From: Actinokineospora iranica
GTDB lineage: Bacteria; Actinomycetota; Actinomycetes; Mycobacteriales; Pseudonocardiaceae
Assembly: GCF_900101685.1 (NCBI RefSeq)
Contig: NZ_FMZZ01000016.1
Span: 1 to 64,000, forward strand
Direction of reading: 5' to 3'
Length of the DNA stretch: 64,000 nucleotides
The position numbers and the translations under genes were made by a program. Every line of letters starts with the position of its first letter. The first letter of the stretch is position 1. Below the pieces are notes generated by a model, which did no database searches, had not been told where the DNA came from, and worked only from the letters and a program-made list of their open reading frames with translations. Of the stretch, positions 24,231 to 33,589 are shown piece after piece.

Positions 24231-26789
24231 ATGCGGGACGACCGGCGTCCGCCGCTGCCCTCAGCGGCCCGTCCCCCCGCGGGCCACCCCCGCGACACCC
24301 CACCGACCGACCACGCCCGCGCCCCCCGGCCACCCGGCCAGGTCCGCGAGGCCGTGCCCGACGGCCACCCCTATGAGGCTCACCTGAACGGCGACGTCCG
24401 CGAGGCCCCGCGAACCGACTACCCCCGCCAGACCCCCCCACCTGTCGGCGTCGAGCCCCCTCGGAACGGCCACGCTCGCGAGATCGCGCCAGGTCCGACG
24501 CGCGCTGTCCCGCTGAGCGGCCACCTGGGCGACCTCCCGCCGCACACCCCGGCCCCTGGCCCTCCGCTGAACGGCCAGCCCCGCGAGACGCCACCCAACG
24601 GACGCGCGCATGGTGCTCCGCGCGACGGCCACGGCTGGGAAGAACCGTCCCACGACCACGCGTATGACGTCGCGGCCAACGGCCACGTCCGCGAGCAGGC
24701 CAACGGCCACGCCCGCGCCGCCGCGCCCGACGGCTTCCCGCGCGAGGTTCCGCAGAACGGCTCCCCGCGCGGTGTCCCGGCAAACGGCCACCTCCGCGAG
24801 GCGCAGGCAGGCGGCCTCGCGCGCGAGATCCCGCCCGGCCCGACCCGTGCCGTCCCGCTGAGCGGCCACCTCGGCGACCTCCCGCCCAACGGCCACCCGC
24901 ACGAGGCCGCGCCCGACGTCCACGCCTACGAGCCGCCGCTGAATGGTGACGTCCGCGAGGTTCGGCCGACTGGTCGTCGTCGTGCGCCCGCGCCGAGCGG
25001 CGCTGCTTTCGAGGTTCCGTCTGATGGTGATGCCCGTGAGGTTTCGCCGGCTGGTCGTCGTCGTGCGCCCGCGCCGAGCGGCGCTGCTTTCGAGGTTCCG
25101 CCGGGTGATGACGTCCGTGAGGTCCCGCTGACCGGTCGTCGTCGTGCGGCCGCGCCCGGCAGCCCTGCTTTCGAGGCTCCCGTGGACGGCCACGTCGGAG
25201 AGCTTCCCTCGGCTGGCCGTCGTCGTGCGCCCGCGCCGAGCGGCCCTGTTTTCGAGGCTTCGTCGGGTGACGGCGGCGGAGAGGTTCCCTCGGCTGGCCG
25301 TCGTCGTGCGCCCGCCCCCGCTTTCGAGCCGCCGAGCGAGTCCGCGCCCGGAGTTCCCCGCCCCGGTGCGGCCGCCGAAGCCCCGCTGAGCGGCCACGCT
25401 CCACCGGCCCCGCCACGCTCCCACCACACACCGCCGAACGGCCACCGCCGCGACCTCCCGCCCGCCCGCGAGGTCCCGCTGCCCGAGCAGGACGTCCCGA
25501 TTTCCGGCGTGCTCGGCGACGCCGCCCAGATCGGGCTGCCCCGCCTGGACGTGCCCACCGAGCGCGTGCGGCCCGCGGCCCAGCCACCGGTCGAGCGCGG
25601 CCAGCCGCTGCCGCCGACCGAGCGCGTCCAGCCGGTGCCGCCCCCCGGGCGGGTCCACCCGGCGCCGCCGACCGAGCGGGTGCGACCGGTGCCGCCGCCT
25701 GCGCGGGGCCGTCAGGCTCCGCCGCCGTTCCCGACTCGGCCGCGGCCGTTTCCGGCGGGCGCGCCCCGGCCGATGCACCCGGGTGAGGCGCCCACCGAGG
25801 TCATGCCGCCGGTGCCCGCCGTCGTCGAGGACCCGACGGAGCTGATCCCGGCTGTCCCGGCCGTGGTCCCGGCCGTCGACTACCCGGCCGACGACTACGC
25901 CGACAGCTACGAAGACGACTACGCCGACCAGGACGACGACCAGGACGACGACCAGGACTACGAGGACGAACCCGACGACCGCGCCAAGCCGAAGCCGCCG
26001 CGGGCGACTGTCGGCAGCACCGTGGTGCAGGGCGTCGGCGAGCTCATGGTCACCCTGGGCGTGGTCGTGCTGCTGTTCGTGCTCTACGAGGTGTGGGTCA
26101 CCGACCTGGTGTCCGCGGGCAAGCAGCGGGACGTCACCTCCGCCCTCGACCAGCAGTGGCAGGGGCCCAACGAGCGCACCCAGAAGTTCTCCTTCGCCGA
26201 CGGCGAGGGCATGGCCAAGCTCTACATCCCCGCGCTCGGCGAGGACTACCGCTTCACCATCGTGGAGGGCACCTCGAACGAGAACCTCGAAGTCGGCCCC
26301 GGCCACTACAAGCACTCCGCGCTTCCCGGGGAGCCGGGCAACTTCGCCGTCGCGGGGCACCGGGTGGGCAAGGGCGCCCCGTTCAACGACCTCGACCTGC
26401 TGCAGGCCTGCGACGCGATCGTCGTGGAGACCCAGACGGGCTGGTTCGTCTACCGGATGCTGCCCACCGAGGCCGACGCGCGCGACTGGGCCACCCGGGG
26501 CGCCGACCCGCTCTGCTCCGGCGTCGAACCCCTGACCGGCCCGTACGCGGCCGCGGTCGGCCGTCAGATCGTCACCCCGAAGGACAGCGAGGTGGTCGCC
26601 CCGGTGCCGACGAACCCGGGGTCGACCCTGCCGGAGGCCGAGCGCCGCAAGCTCATCACGCTGACCACCTGCCACCCGAAGTTCTCCAACAAGCAGCGGA
26701 TGATCCTGCACGGCATCCTGGTCCGCGAGCAGCAGAAGAACCCGGCCGACCCCAGCGCGGTCCCTCCTGAGCTGCGGGAGACCCGCTAG
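24231..26789 (+). CDS. Class E sortase with very long repeat-rich N-terminal region
   Basis: The 852-residue protein has its single membrane segment far from the N-terminus, at about residues 605-625 (GELMVTLGVVVLLFVLYEVW). An extracytoplasmic sortase domain follows. The catalytic histidine is in FAVAGHRVGKG, the cysteine in LITLTTCHPKF and the arginine in NKQRMILHG, all typical of class E. The roughly 590 residues before the membrane are Pro/Ala/Gly/His/Arg-rich low complexity. They include two copies of a PGPTRAVPLSGHLGDLPP module and five copies of a 27-residue GRRRAPAPSG repeat, then an acidic stretch (DDQDDDQDYEDEPDD). A normal class E sortase is roughly 200-300 residues. ATG 24231 is chosen for GACGAGGGGG upstream. 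Confidence 0.87.
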   Translation: MRDDRRPPLPSAARPPAGHPRDTPPTDHARAPRPPGQVREAVPDGHPYEAHLNGDVREAPRTDYPRQTPPPVGVEPPRNGHAREIAPGPTRAVPLSGHLGDLPPHTPAPGPPLNGQPRETPPNGRAHGAPRDGHGWEEPSHDHAYDVAANGHVREQANGHARAAAPDGFPREVPQNGSPRGVPANGHLREAQAGGLAREIPPGPTRAVPLSGHLGDLPPNGHPHEAAPDVHAYEPPLNGDVREVRPTGRRRAPAPSGAAFEVPSDGDAREVSPAGRRRAPAPSGAAFEVPPGDDVREVPLTGRRRAAAPGSPAFEAPVDGHVGELPSAGRRRAPAPSGPVFEASSGDGGGEVPSAGRRRAPAPAFEPPSESAPGVPRPGAAAEAPLSGHAPPAPPRSHHTPPNGHRRDLPPAREVPLPEQDVPISGVLGDAAQIGLPRLDVPTERVRPAAQPPVERGQPLPPTERVQPVPPPGRVHPAPPTERVRPVPPPARGRQAPPPFPTRPRPFPAGAPRPMHPGEAPTEVMPPVPAVVEDPTELIPAVPAVVPAVDYPADDYADSYEDDYADQDDDQDDDQDYEDEPDDRAKPKPPRATVGSTVVQGVGELMVTLGVVVLLFVLYEVWVTDLVSAGKQRDVTSALDQQWQGPNERTQKFSFADGEGMAKLYIPALGEDYRFTIVEGTSNENLEVGPGHYKHSALPGEPGNFAVAGHRVGKGAPFNDLDLLQACDAIVVETQTGWFVYRMLPTEADARDWATRGADPLCSGVEPLTGPYAAAVGRQIVTPKDSEVVAPVPTNPGSTLPEAERRKLITLTTCHPKFSNKQRMILHGILVREQQKNPADPSAVPPELRETR
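24948..25352 (+). repeat. Five 81-bp (27-residue) tandem repeats in the sortase gene
   Basis: Units begin at 24948, 25029, 25110, 25191 and 25272, exactly 81 bases apart. Each encodes a D/H-V-R-E-V-like start followed by GRRRAPAPSG and a FEVP/FEAP segment. The last copy is shortened. A tract rich in gtcgtcgt recurs in each copy. The in-frame periodicity implies selection for the protein repeat, with copy number likely to vary between strains. Confidence 0.9.
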
Positions 26790-26847
26790 CGGCTGCCCGC
26801 CGTGTCGTCCCGCTAGACTCGTCGGCCCTGGCTCGGAGGGCGGCTGG

Positions 26848-29166
26848 TTGAGCGTGGACACGGTGACGTCGGCGGTGTTCGAGCGCGGCGGCGAACTCCC
26901 GATCGAGGGCACCAGCTATGTGGGCAGGCTGCGGGAGACCGCCGACGCGCGCAGGCTGCTCGGCGCTGGGCACCTGCTGACGCTCAGCGGCACCGGCGGC
27001 GTCGGCAAGACGCGGCTGGCGGGGCGGGTGGCCGCCGAGGTCGGCGAGCAGTATCGGGGCGAGGTCGTGTTCGTCCGGCTGGCCGAGCTGCGCGACCCCG
27101 ACCTGGTGGCGGACACGGTCGCCGAGACGATGGGGCTGCGCGACCAGTCCGGCCGCACGTCCACCGACCTGGTGGTCAACCACCTGCGGGACCGGCGGGC
27201 GCTGCTGGTGCTGGACAACTGCGAGCACCTGGTCGACGCGTGCGCCCGGTTCGTCGCCGCGGTGCTGCGGAACTGCCCCCGGGTGTCGGTCCTGGTCACC
27301 AGCAGGCAGTCGATCGGGGTGCCCGGGGAGCAGGTGTTCCCGGTGCCGCCGCTGGCGGTCCCGAATCCCGAGGACGTCCACTCGCCCGCCGACCTGGAGC
27401 GCTACGACGCCGTGCGGCTGTTCGTCGACCGCGCGCGGGCGGTGCGTTCCTCGTTCGCGGTGACCGAGGAGAACTACGTCCACCTGGCCCGGCTGTGCCA
27501 TGAGTTGGAGGGGCTGCCGCTGGCGATCGAACTCGCGGCGGTGCGGGTGCGGTCGCTGTCGGTGAAGCAGCTTGCCGAGCGGCTCACCGACCGGCTGTCT
27601 CTGCTGACCGGCGGCAAGCGGACCGCGCCAAGGCGGCAGCAGACGCTGCTCGCGACCATCGAGTGGAGCTACGGGCTGTGCTCGGCGGTCGAGCAGCTGA
27701 TGTGGGCGCGGGCGTCGGTGTTCTCCGGCACCGTCAGCCTCGCCGCGGTGGAGCAGGTCTGCGGCGGCGCGGGCGTCGACCCGGCCGAGGTGCTCGACCT
27801 GGTCGACGGGTTGCTGGACAAGTCCGTGCTGGTTCGCGAAGAGCACGACGGCGAGGTCCGCTACCGGATGCTGGAGACGCTGCGGCAGTTCGGCCTGGCC
27901 CGGCTCACCGAGTCCGGCGACCGGCCGCGGGTCGCCCGGCGGCACCGGGACTGGCACGCCGAGCGGGCCGCCCGGTTCCAGGACGAGTGGATCGGCCCGG
28001 ACCAGGTGGCGACAACGGCCGCGCTGCGGCGGGACTACCCGAACATCCGGCTCGCCCTGGACTTCTGCTTCACCGAGCCGGGCGAGGCGGCCGTCGGGGT
28101 GCGGATGATCGCCGACATCATCGACTTCTGGTCCATCAGCGGCCGGTTCACCGAGTTGCGGGTCTGGATGGACCGGGCGCTGGCCGCGCTGCCCGAGGAC
28201 GCCCCCGAGCGGGTGACGGCCCTGCGGATTCTCGGCTGGACGGCGCTGTTCCAGGGTGACGCGGAGACGGTCGTGAACTCGTTCGCCGCCGCAGCCGACC
28301 TGCTGGCGCTGCGGCCGGACGAGGTGGAGGCGGCCTACATCGCCAACGGCTGGGGCGTGGCCGGGGTGTTCAGCGGCCACCCGGAGGCCGCGGTGCCCCA
28401 GTTCCGCGTCGCGATGGCGGGTTTCGAGGCGACCGGGGTGGCCAGGGGCCTGCTGTCGACCCCGCCCGGCTACGGCCTCGCGGTCGGCCTCGCCGAGGAC
28501 TACGAGCAGGGCCGGGAGATCCTCAACGCGGCCATCGCCCGCTGCGCCGAGAGCGGCGAGACCCACTGGCGCTCGTGGACGCTGTGCGTGCTGGCCTTCC
28601 TGGACATGAAGGCCGCCCACGACGCCGAGCGCGCTGACCCCCTCGCCGTCGAGGCGCTGCGCATGGCGCACGCGGTCGGCACGGTCGAGGTCGAGGCCTT
28701 CACCACCGAACTCTTGGCCGCCATCGCCAGCCACCAGGGCGACTTCGTCCGCTCGGCGACCCTGCTGGGCGTCGCCGACGCGGGCTGGACCGCGATGGGC
28801 TCGTCCACGGCCGCCTACGTCCCGCTCAACGAGCTTCGCGAGGAGTACCTGGCGCGCACCCGGAAGGCGCTGGGAGACGCGGCGTTCGCCAAGGCCTTCG
28901 ACACCGGCCGGACCCTGCCGTCGGAGGACGCTCTGCGCTACGCCGTCGAGCGGGCCCCGGAGCGCTCCGCGGTGGACACCGTCCTGACCAGACGCCAGGC
29001 CCAGATCGCCAAGCTGGTCGCGCAGGGGATGACGAACCGGGAAATCGCCGACCACCTGGTGATCTCCACCCGCACGGTGGAGACTCATGTGGAGCACATC
29101 CTCACCAAACTGGACTTCCACAGCCGAGCGCAGATCGCCGCCTGGGTGACGGCCGCGGGGGCGTGA
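26848..29166 (+). CDS. ATPase-domain LuxR family transcriptional regulator
   Basis: This 772-residue regulator has an N-terminal NB-ARC/AAA-like ATPase. Its Walker A is SGTGGVGKTRLA near residue 52, Walker B is ALLVLDNCEHLV, and a sensor-like VLVTSRQS block follows. The central helical, TPR-like region runs to about residue 690. The C-terminal LuxR helix-turn-helix contains LTRRQAQIAKLVAQGMTN, STRTVETHVEHIL. It is a LAL-like regulator whose ATP-driven conformational change likely controls DNA binding. A TTG start at 26848 with CGGAGGG seven bases upstream is preferred; GTG 26854 is an alternative. The sortase gene ends 58 bases before, so the two may share a transcript. Confidence 0.87.
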   Translation: MSVDTVTSAVFERGGELPIEGTSYVGRLRETADARRLLGAGHLLTLSGTGGVGKTRLAGRVAAEVGEQYRGEVVFVRLAELRDPDLVADTVAETMGLRDQSGRTSTDLVVNHLRDRRALLVLDNCEHLVDACARFVAAVLRNCPRVSVLVTSRQSIGVPGEQVFPVPPLAVPNPEDVHSPADLERYDAVRLFVDRARAVRSSFAVTEENYVHLARLCHELEGLPLAIELAAVRVRSLSVKQLAERLTDRLSLLTGGKRTAPRRQQTLLATIEWSYGLCSAVEQLMWARASVFSGTVSLAAVEQVCGGAGVDPAEVLDLVDGLLDKSVLVREEHDGEVRYRMLETLRQFGLARLTESGDRPRVARRHRDWHAERAARFQDEWIGPDQVATTAALRRDYPNIRLALDFCFTEPGEAAVGVRMIADIIDFWSISGRFTELRVWMDRALAALPEDAPERVTALRILGWTALFQGDAETVVNSFAAAADLLALRPDEVEAAYIANGWGVAGVFSGHPEAAVPQFRVAMAGFEATGVARGLLSTPPGYGLAVGLAEDYEQGREILNAAIARCAESGETHWRSWTLCVLAFLDMKAAHDAERADPLAVEALRMAHAVGTVEVEAFTTELLAAIASHQGDFVRSATLLGVADAGWTAMGSSTAAYVPLNELREEYLARTRKALGDAAFAKAFDTGRTLPSEDALRYAVERAPERSAVDTVLTRRQAQIAKLVAQGMTNREIADHLVISTRTVETHVEHILTKLDFHSRAQIAAWVTAAGA

Positions 29167-29361
29167 GCAGGCGACCGGGTCGACTGAGGACCCGCGACCC
29201 TCGGTGACCGGCGGTGACGTAACGCTGTGTTACCCGCCCGTATCGGGTGGTGCGGCGTTACGCAATTTCACTCGGATAGCGCAATTGTGGATCAAGGACT
29301 TGTCGTACACCGCTACGGAGACGTAGACCAACACCACTGGTGGGTGAGCGGTGGAGGAAAA

Positions 29362-30078
29362 ATGGCCGATTCGGTGAACACCAACTGGCAGAGTTTTTGG
29401 GCGGACATCCCCCAGGAGAGCGGCGTCGCGATCTGGGACAGCTCGCCCAGCGTCACCGCGACCGCGCAGCTTCCCTTGTTCGAGCCGCACTTCGCCGAGG
29501 CGCTGCCGGTGCTCGACGTCGGCTGCGGCAACGGCACCCAGTCCGCGGCGCTCGCCGAGCGCTACTCGCGCGTCCTGGGACTGGACTTCGCCCCGGCGGC
29601 GATCGAGCACGCCCGCAAGCTCCAGGCGGGGTCGCCGGTCGAGTTCCGCACGTTCGACCTCGCCGACCCGGCGGCCGCGCGCGCCCTGCACGGCGAACTC
29701 GGCGACGTGAACATCTACCTGCGCGGCGTCCTGCACCAGATGCCCGACGAGCGGCGGGCCGACGCGGCGGCTTCACTCGCGGCGCTGCTGGGCGAGACCG
29801 GTCACCTGTTCGCCGTCGAGCTGGCGCCCGCGGCCGGGCTGACGATCAAGTCGGCGATCGAGCAGAGCCCGGACGCCGTGCCGAAGATGCGGCAGGTGTT
29901 CAAGCACGGCCTGACCCCGGCGGCCTGGGAGGACGGCAAGCTCGAAGCCGTGCTGGCCGCGGCGGGCATCGAGATCGTCGACAGCGGGTCGACCGTTCTG
30001 CAGGGCACCGACACCTTGCCCAACGGCGACCGGCTGGACCTGCCGATGAACTATGTGGTCGCCCGCGTGGGCCGCTGA
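29362..30078 (+). CDS. Class I SAM-dependent methyltransferase
   Basis: This 238-residue protein has the Rossmann methyltransferase motif I LDVGCGNGTQSAALA and an acidic residue at the end of strand 2 (GLDFAPAAIEHA). Motif II/III regions include VNIYLRGVLHQMPDE and TGHLFAVELAPAAG. The N-terminal region (NTNWQSFWADIPQES) resembles uncharacterised small-molecule methyltransferases. The substrate is unknown. The ATG at 29362 has GGTGGAGGAAAA directly upstream, so the open frame from 29227 is not used. A phosphopantetheinyl transferase gene follows in the same direction. Confidence 0.85.
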   Translation: MADSVNTNWQSFWADIPQESGVAIWDSSPSVTATAQLPLFEPHFAEALPVLDVGCGNGTQSAALAERYSRVLGLDFAPAAIEHARKLQAGSPVEFRTFDLADPAAARALHGELGDVNIYLRGVLHQMPDERRADAAASLAALLGETGHLFAVELAPAAGLTIKSAIEQSPDAVPKMRQVFKHGLTPAAWEDGKLEAVLAAAGIEIVDSGSTVLQGTDTLPNGDRLDLPMNYVVARVGR

Positions 30079-30208
30079 GCCCGGCTCCGGTGACCGCCCT
30101 ACCCGGGGCGGTCGCTTGCGCGCGCCCTCTCCCAGAGTGCGATGACGCAGAACACGCGGCCCCCCAAGGACGCCGCGGTCCGGTTAGTGTCGAGCCTGTG
30201 GTGGTCCG

Positions 30209-30862
30209 GTGATCGAGAAAATCCTGCCCACCGCCGTCGTGGCGGTGGAGGCCTATGACGACCCGCCCGAGGCGACCCTGTTGCCGGAGGAAGAGGCGGT
30301 GGTGGCGAAGTCGGTGGACAAACGCCGCCGCGAGTTCACCACCGCGCGCCACTGCGCCCGCCAGGCCCTCGCGCGGCTGGGCAGGCCACCCGCCGCCATC
30401 CTCCCCGGCGAACGCGGCGCCCCCCAGTGGCCGGGAGGCGTCGTCGGCAGCATGACCCACTGCGCCGGTTACCGGGCCGCGGTCCTCGCCGAGGCCGCGG
30501 ACGTGGTGACCGTGGGAATCGACGCAGAACCCCACGTCCCCCTGCCCGAGGGCGTCTTGGACGCGGTAACGCTGCCTGACGAGCGCATCCACCTCACGGT
30601 GCTGGCCAAGAACCACGCGGACGTGCACTGGGACAAACTGCTCTTCGCCGCGAAGGAAAGCGTCTACAAGTCCTGGTTCCCGCTGACGCGCAAGTGGCTG
30701 GGCTTCTCCGAGGCCCGCATCCGCATGAACCCGAAGGGCACCTTCACCGCGGACCTCCTCGTTCCCGGCCCGGTGGTCGACGGCAGGGAGATCACCGGTT
30801 TCGACGGCCGCTGGCTCACCGCCAACGGCTTGGTCGTCGCGGCCATCACCATCACCGCCTGA
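30209..30862 (+). CDS. 4'-phosphopantetheinyl transferase (Sfp/EntD type)
   Basis: This 217-residue enzyme moves the phosphopantetheine arm of coenzyme A onto a serine of carrier proteins used by polyketide, peptide or fatty acid synthases. Visible motifs are TTARHCARQAL, GSMTHCAGYRAA, the magnesium-binding VGIDAEPH and the WDKLLFAAKESVYKSW motif. The size fits the EntD/PptT subgroup. No carrier-protein synthase lies in this window, so it probably serves clusters elsewhere in the genome. The GTG start at 30209 is weakly supported. Confidence 0.93.
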   Translation: MIEKILPTAVVAVEAYDDPPEATLLPEEEAVVAKSVDKRRREFTTARHCARQALARLGRPPAAILPGERGAPQWPGGVVGSMTHCAGYRAAVLAEAADVVTVGIDAEPHVPLPEGVLDAVTLPDERIHLTVLAKNHADVHWDKLLFAAKESVYKSWFPLTRKWLGFSEARIRMNPKGTFTADLLVPGPVVDGREITGFDGRWLTANGLVVAAITITA

Positions 30863-30928
30863 CCGTTCCCGCGGACTGTTTTCCCGGCCGCCTGTTCTCC
30901 CTGGCCGTGCGGGACATCGTGGCTGGTG

Positions 30929-31330
30929 TCAGAGTCGCCGGACGCGCAGCACACCGGCGAGGACCCTGGCGATCTCCGGTCCCGCGACGGCCATGTCGAA
31001 CCAGTGCAGGGCGTTTCCGGCCAGCACGGCGTCGACGGACGCGTCCGGCAGCGGTATCGCCTCGGCGCTGCCCGGCAGCGCGCGGACAGCGGGCAGCGCG
31101 CGGCGCAGTTCGGCCAGCATCGCCGGGTCAGGTTCGACCGCGACGACGTCCGCGTCCAGCGCGGCCAGCGTGGCGGTGAGTTTGCCGGTGCCCGCCCCGA
31201 GGTCGAGCACCCGAGGGCCGGGCGCGAACTCCAGCGCCCAGCGCACCGCGGCCCGCGCGTAGTCCGGCCGGTGCTCGGCGTACGCGGCCGCCGCGGCGCC
31301 GAACGAGGCGTGCAGCGGTCGCTGTGACAC
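30929..31330 (-). pseudogene. Truncated class I methyltransferase
   Basis: Only 133 residues remain. The N-terminal half of a typical small-molecule methyltransferase is intact (AEHRPDYARAAV, motif I RVLDLGAGTGKLTATLA, VVAVEPDPAML and NALHWFDM). The protein ends in ARVLAGVLRVRRL where the family normally continues with a PGG turn and another 100 or more residues. No frame within the downstream 66 bases restores the missing half. The phosphopantetheinyl transferase gene then starts on the other strand. It was probably truncated by deletion. It could still fold poorly or not at all. Confidence 0.7.
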
Positions 31331-31641
31331 CCGGCCACCCTACCCACCCGCACCCACCGAGGCCGCGAAGCGCCGACTCCCCGCGCCCCGCCCGCCCCAC
31401 GACGTTGGCTGGCAGGCCGAATCCTGCTCGTTTCCTTCCCGGCTTCTGGACGCGACTCGCCTCCCGAGTCGTGCTCAGGTCGACACCGGCCGCCGGATTC
31501 GAGCGCGGTGGCCTGCGAAGAGCCGGACCTACCGCGCCGGTGCTGCTCGTCGAGTAGTGCCTTCGGGACATTTCGGATCGCGCGTTGCTACTGTGCGGGC
31601 GAGATGCGGATGTTGCGTACCGCAACCAACAGGAGGCGACG
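31331..31641. other. Intergenic between truncated methyltransferase and MBL gene
   Basis: About 310 bases with no supported gene. Promoters for both divergent genes must lie here. Nothing distinctive was seen. Confidence 0.4.
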
Positions 31642-32679
31642 ATGGGAGCCGGTTCCGGGCCGTGGACCGAGCCGGGCGCGTTCGAGGTGGCCCCGGGGGT
31701 GCACCGCATTCCGTTGCCGCTGCCGAACGACGGTCTGCACGCGGTCAACGTCTACGCCATCGAGACCGGTGGCGGGGTGGTGCTCGTCGACTCGGGGTGG
31801 GGGTTGCGGGAGGCGCGTGACCTGCTGGAATCGTCGCTGGGGGCGGTGGGGTACGAACTGGGGGACGTCCAGCGGTTCCTGGTCACGCACATGCACCGCG
31901 ACCACTACACGATGGCCGTGGAGCTGCGGCGGATGTTCGGGACGAAGATCGCCCTCGGGCTCGGCGAGCAGCCCAACATCGAGGCGGCCATCGCGGGGGA
32001 GACCGAGAGCCAGTTCCGGGCGCTGGTCCAGTGGGGCGCGGACACGCTGGTGGACCCCCTGCGCGCGCTCTACGACGCCCGGGACCCCGGCCGCCCCCGC
32101 TACGAGACGCCAGACGAGTGGATTCCGGGCGCGCAGGACATCCAGGTCGGCGACCGCGTGCTGCGGGCCGTGCCGACGCCGGGGCACACCCGAGGGCACG
32201 TGGTGTTCGTCGACGAGGCGGCGCGGCTGTTGTTCGCCGGGGACCACGTGCTGCCGCACATCACCCCGTCCATCGGGTTCGAGCCCGCGCGGGCTGAGCT
32301 GCCGCTGGGGGACTACCTGGACTCCCTGCGGCTCATGCGGACCTTCCCCGACCTGCGGCTGCTCCCCGCCCACGGCCCGGTCGCCGACAGCGTCCATACC
32401 CGCGTCGACGAACTGCTGGCCCACCACGAGGACCGGTTGGCCGAAACCGCCGCCGCCGTCCGCGACGGCGCCGGGACGGCTTTCGCCGTGGCCAGGCTGC
32501 TGGGCTGGACCCGCCGCGCCCGCCACTTCGACACCCTGGACCTGTTCAACCAGGTCCTCGCCGTCGGCGAGACCGCCGCCCACCTCGACGTCTTGGTGGC
32601 CCGCTGCGACCTCAAGTCGTCAACCGCGGACGGCGTGGTCGAGTACCTGCCCATGCCCCACACCACCGGCCCCAGCTGA
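31642..32679 (+). CDS. MBL-fold metallo-hydrolase
   Basis: This 345-residue metallo-beta-lactamase-fold protein carries the zinc-binding motif THMHRDHYTMA (HxHxDH). Further metal ligands are in TPGHTRGHVVF and FAGDHVLP, and there is a late histidine in LLPAHGPV. An extra C-terminal helical region (about residues 255-335, with a winged-helix-like TAFAVARLLGWTRRARHFDTL) matches the lactamase-B-2 type proteins with a C-terminal extension. These act on thioesters or other esters, and the substrate is unknown here. The ATG at 31642 follows CAGGAGGCGACG, while upstream frame residues are not conserved. Confidence 0.87.
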   Translation: MGAGSGPWTEPGAFEVAPGVHRIPLPLPNDGLHAVNVYAIETGGGVVLVDSGWGLREARDLLESSLGAVGYELGDVQRFLVTHMHRDHYTMAVELRRMFGTKIALGLGEQPNIEAAIAGETESQFRALVQWGADTLVDPLRALYDARDPGRPRYETPDEWIPGAQDIQVGDRVLRAVPTPGHTRGHVVFVDEAARLLFAGDHVLPHITPSIGFEPARAELPLGDYLDSLRLMRTFPDLRLLPAHGPVADSVHTRVDELLAHHEDRLAETAAAVRDGAGTAFAVARLLGWTRRARHFDTLDLFNQVLAVGETAAHLDVLVARCDLKSSTADGVVEYLPMPHTTGPS

Positions 32680-32994
32680 CTCCGCGCTCCGCTGCCCTTT
32701 ACCGATGCGGGAACGTTCCGCTGCCCCCAACCGACCCGGGAACCCCGCCCGCGAACCGCCCCTGCGGACCCGCCGTCCCCGAGCGGCGTCGAGATGGGCG
32801 GCACGGAAGCTTGCGACCGAAGCTTGCCGCCGCACCTGTGTGCGTGCCGGTTCCGCGAACGGGAATCGCGGGGTAGCGGATTCCACTGGGCTCCCGGATG
32901 ATTCGGTGTCGTTGTCGACTGTTCTTCGTGGTTTCACCTCTCAATCAGGATTCCCGTGCTGGGCGGTGTTCCAAGTTCGGTTCATATCGGGTGG
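32680..32994. other. Intergenic between MBL gene and ogt
   Basis: About 315 bases between convergent genes, no gene supported. No clear hairpin was found by eye. Confidence 0.4.
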
Positions 32995-33534
32995 TCAGTC
33001 GAAAAGGGACGGTTGGCCGTTCGGGGCCGCGCCTTCGATGGCCAGGATGCGGAGCTTGGTCGTCGCGCCGTTGCCCGCGGAGAAGCCGCCGACCTTGCCG
33101 CCCGCGGCCAGGACTCGGTGGCAGGGCACGACGATCGGGTACGGGTTGCGCCCCAATGCCTGGCCGACCGCCTGGGCCGACCCGGGTGCGCCCAAACGGG
33201 CGGCGACCTCGCCGTAGGTGAGGGTTTGGCCGACCGGGATGGCGCGGGCGACCCCGTAGACGCGCCGGTGGAACTCCGGCACGCCCGCCGGGTCCAAGGC
33301 GATGTCGGCTAAGTCGTCCGCCTCGCCGCGCAGCAGCGCCGTTATCCGGTCGATGGCCGACCGCACCGCCACCGGTGGGTCTGCCTCGTTCGCATACGCA
33401 CGCAGCCGCGCGGCCGTCGCCGCGTCATCGCGCTCGGGTAGTTGCACGGCGGTGATGCCGTGCTCGCCCCACGCTATGCCGCAGCGGCCGATCGCCGTGT
33501 CGAACAGGGTGTGCCCGCTCGCGGACTTGCTCAT
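32995..33534 (-). CDS. ogt: Methylated-DNA-protein cysteine methyltransferase
   Basis: This 179-residue suicide repair enzyme removes alkyl groups from O6-alkylguanine onto its own cysteine. The active site IVVPCHRVLAAGGKVGGFSAG is intact, as is the DNA-binding helix RAIPVGQTLTYGEVAARLG and GRNPYP. The length matches Ogt rather than Ada fusions. The ATG at 33534 has GGAGGGAGGAC upstream. It follows two small related genes on the same strand. Confidence 0.93.
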   Translation of the reverse strand: MSKSASGHTLFDTAIGRCGIAWGEHGITAVQLPERDDAATAARLRAYANEADPPVAVRSAIDRITALLRGEADDLADIALDPAGVPEFHRRVYGVARAIPVGQTLTYGEVAARLGAPGSAQAVGQALGRNPYPIVVPCHRVLAAGGKVGGFSAGNGATTKLRILAIEGAAPNGQPSLFD

Positions 33535-33589
33535 GTGCCGTCCTCCCTCCTGGCGCAAAACAGTGTGCCAGTGGGGTACGACAATTTCC

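Noticed and set aside
24261-26912. 883-codon minus-strand frame opposite the sortase
   Set aside because: It mirrors the low-complexity sortase gene. The plus strand has the real catalytic motifs and ribosome site.
8640-31330. Possible natural-product cluster (glycosyltransferase, idi, methyltransferases, PPTase)
   Set aside because: These genes are far apart, on both strands and mixed with housekeeping genes. No polyketide, peptide or terpene synthase is present.
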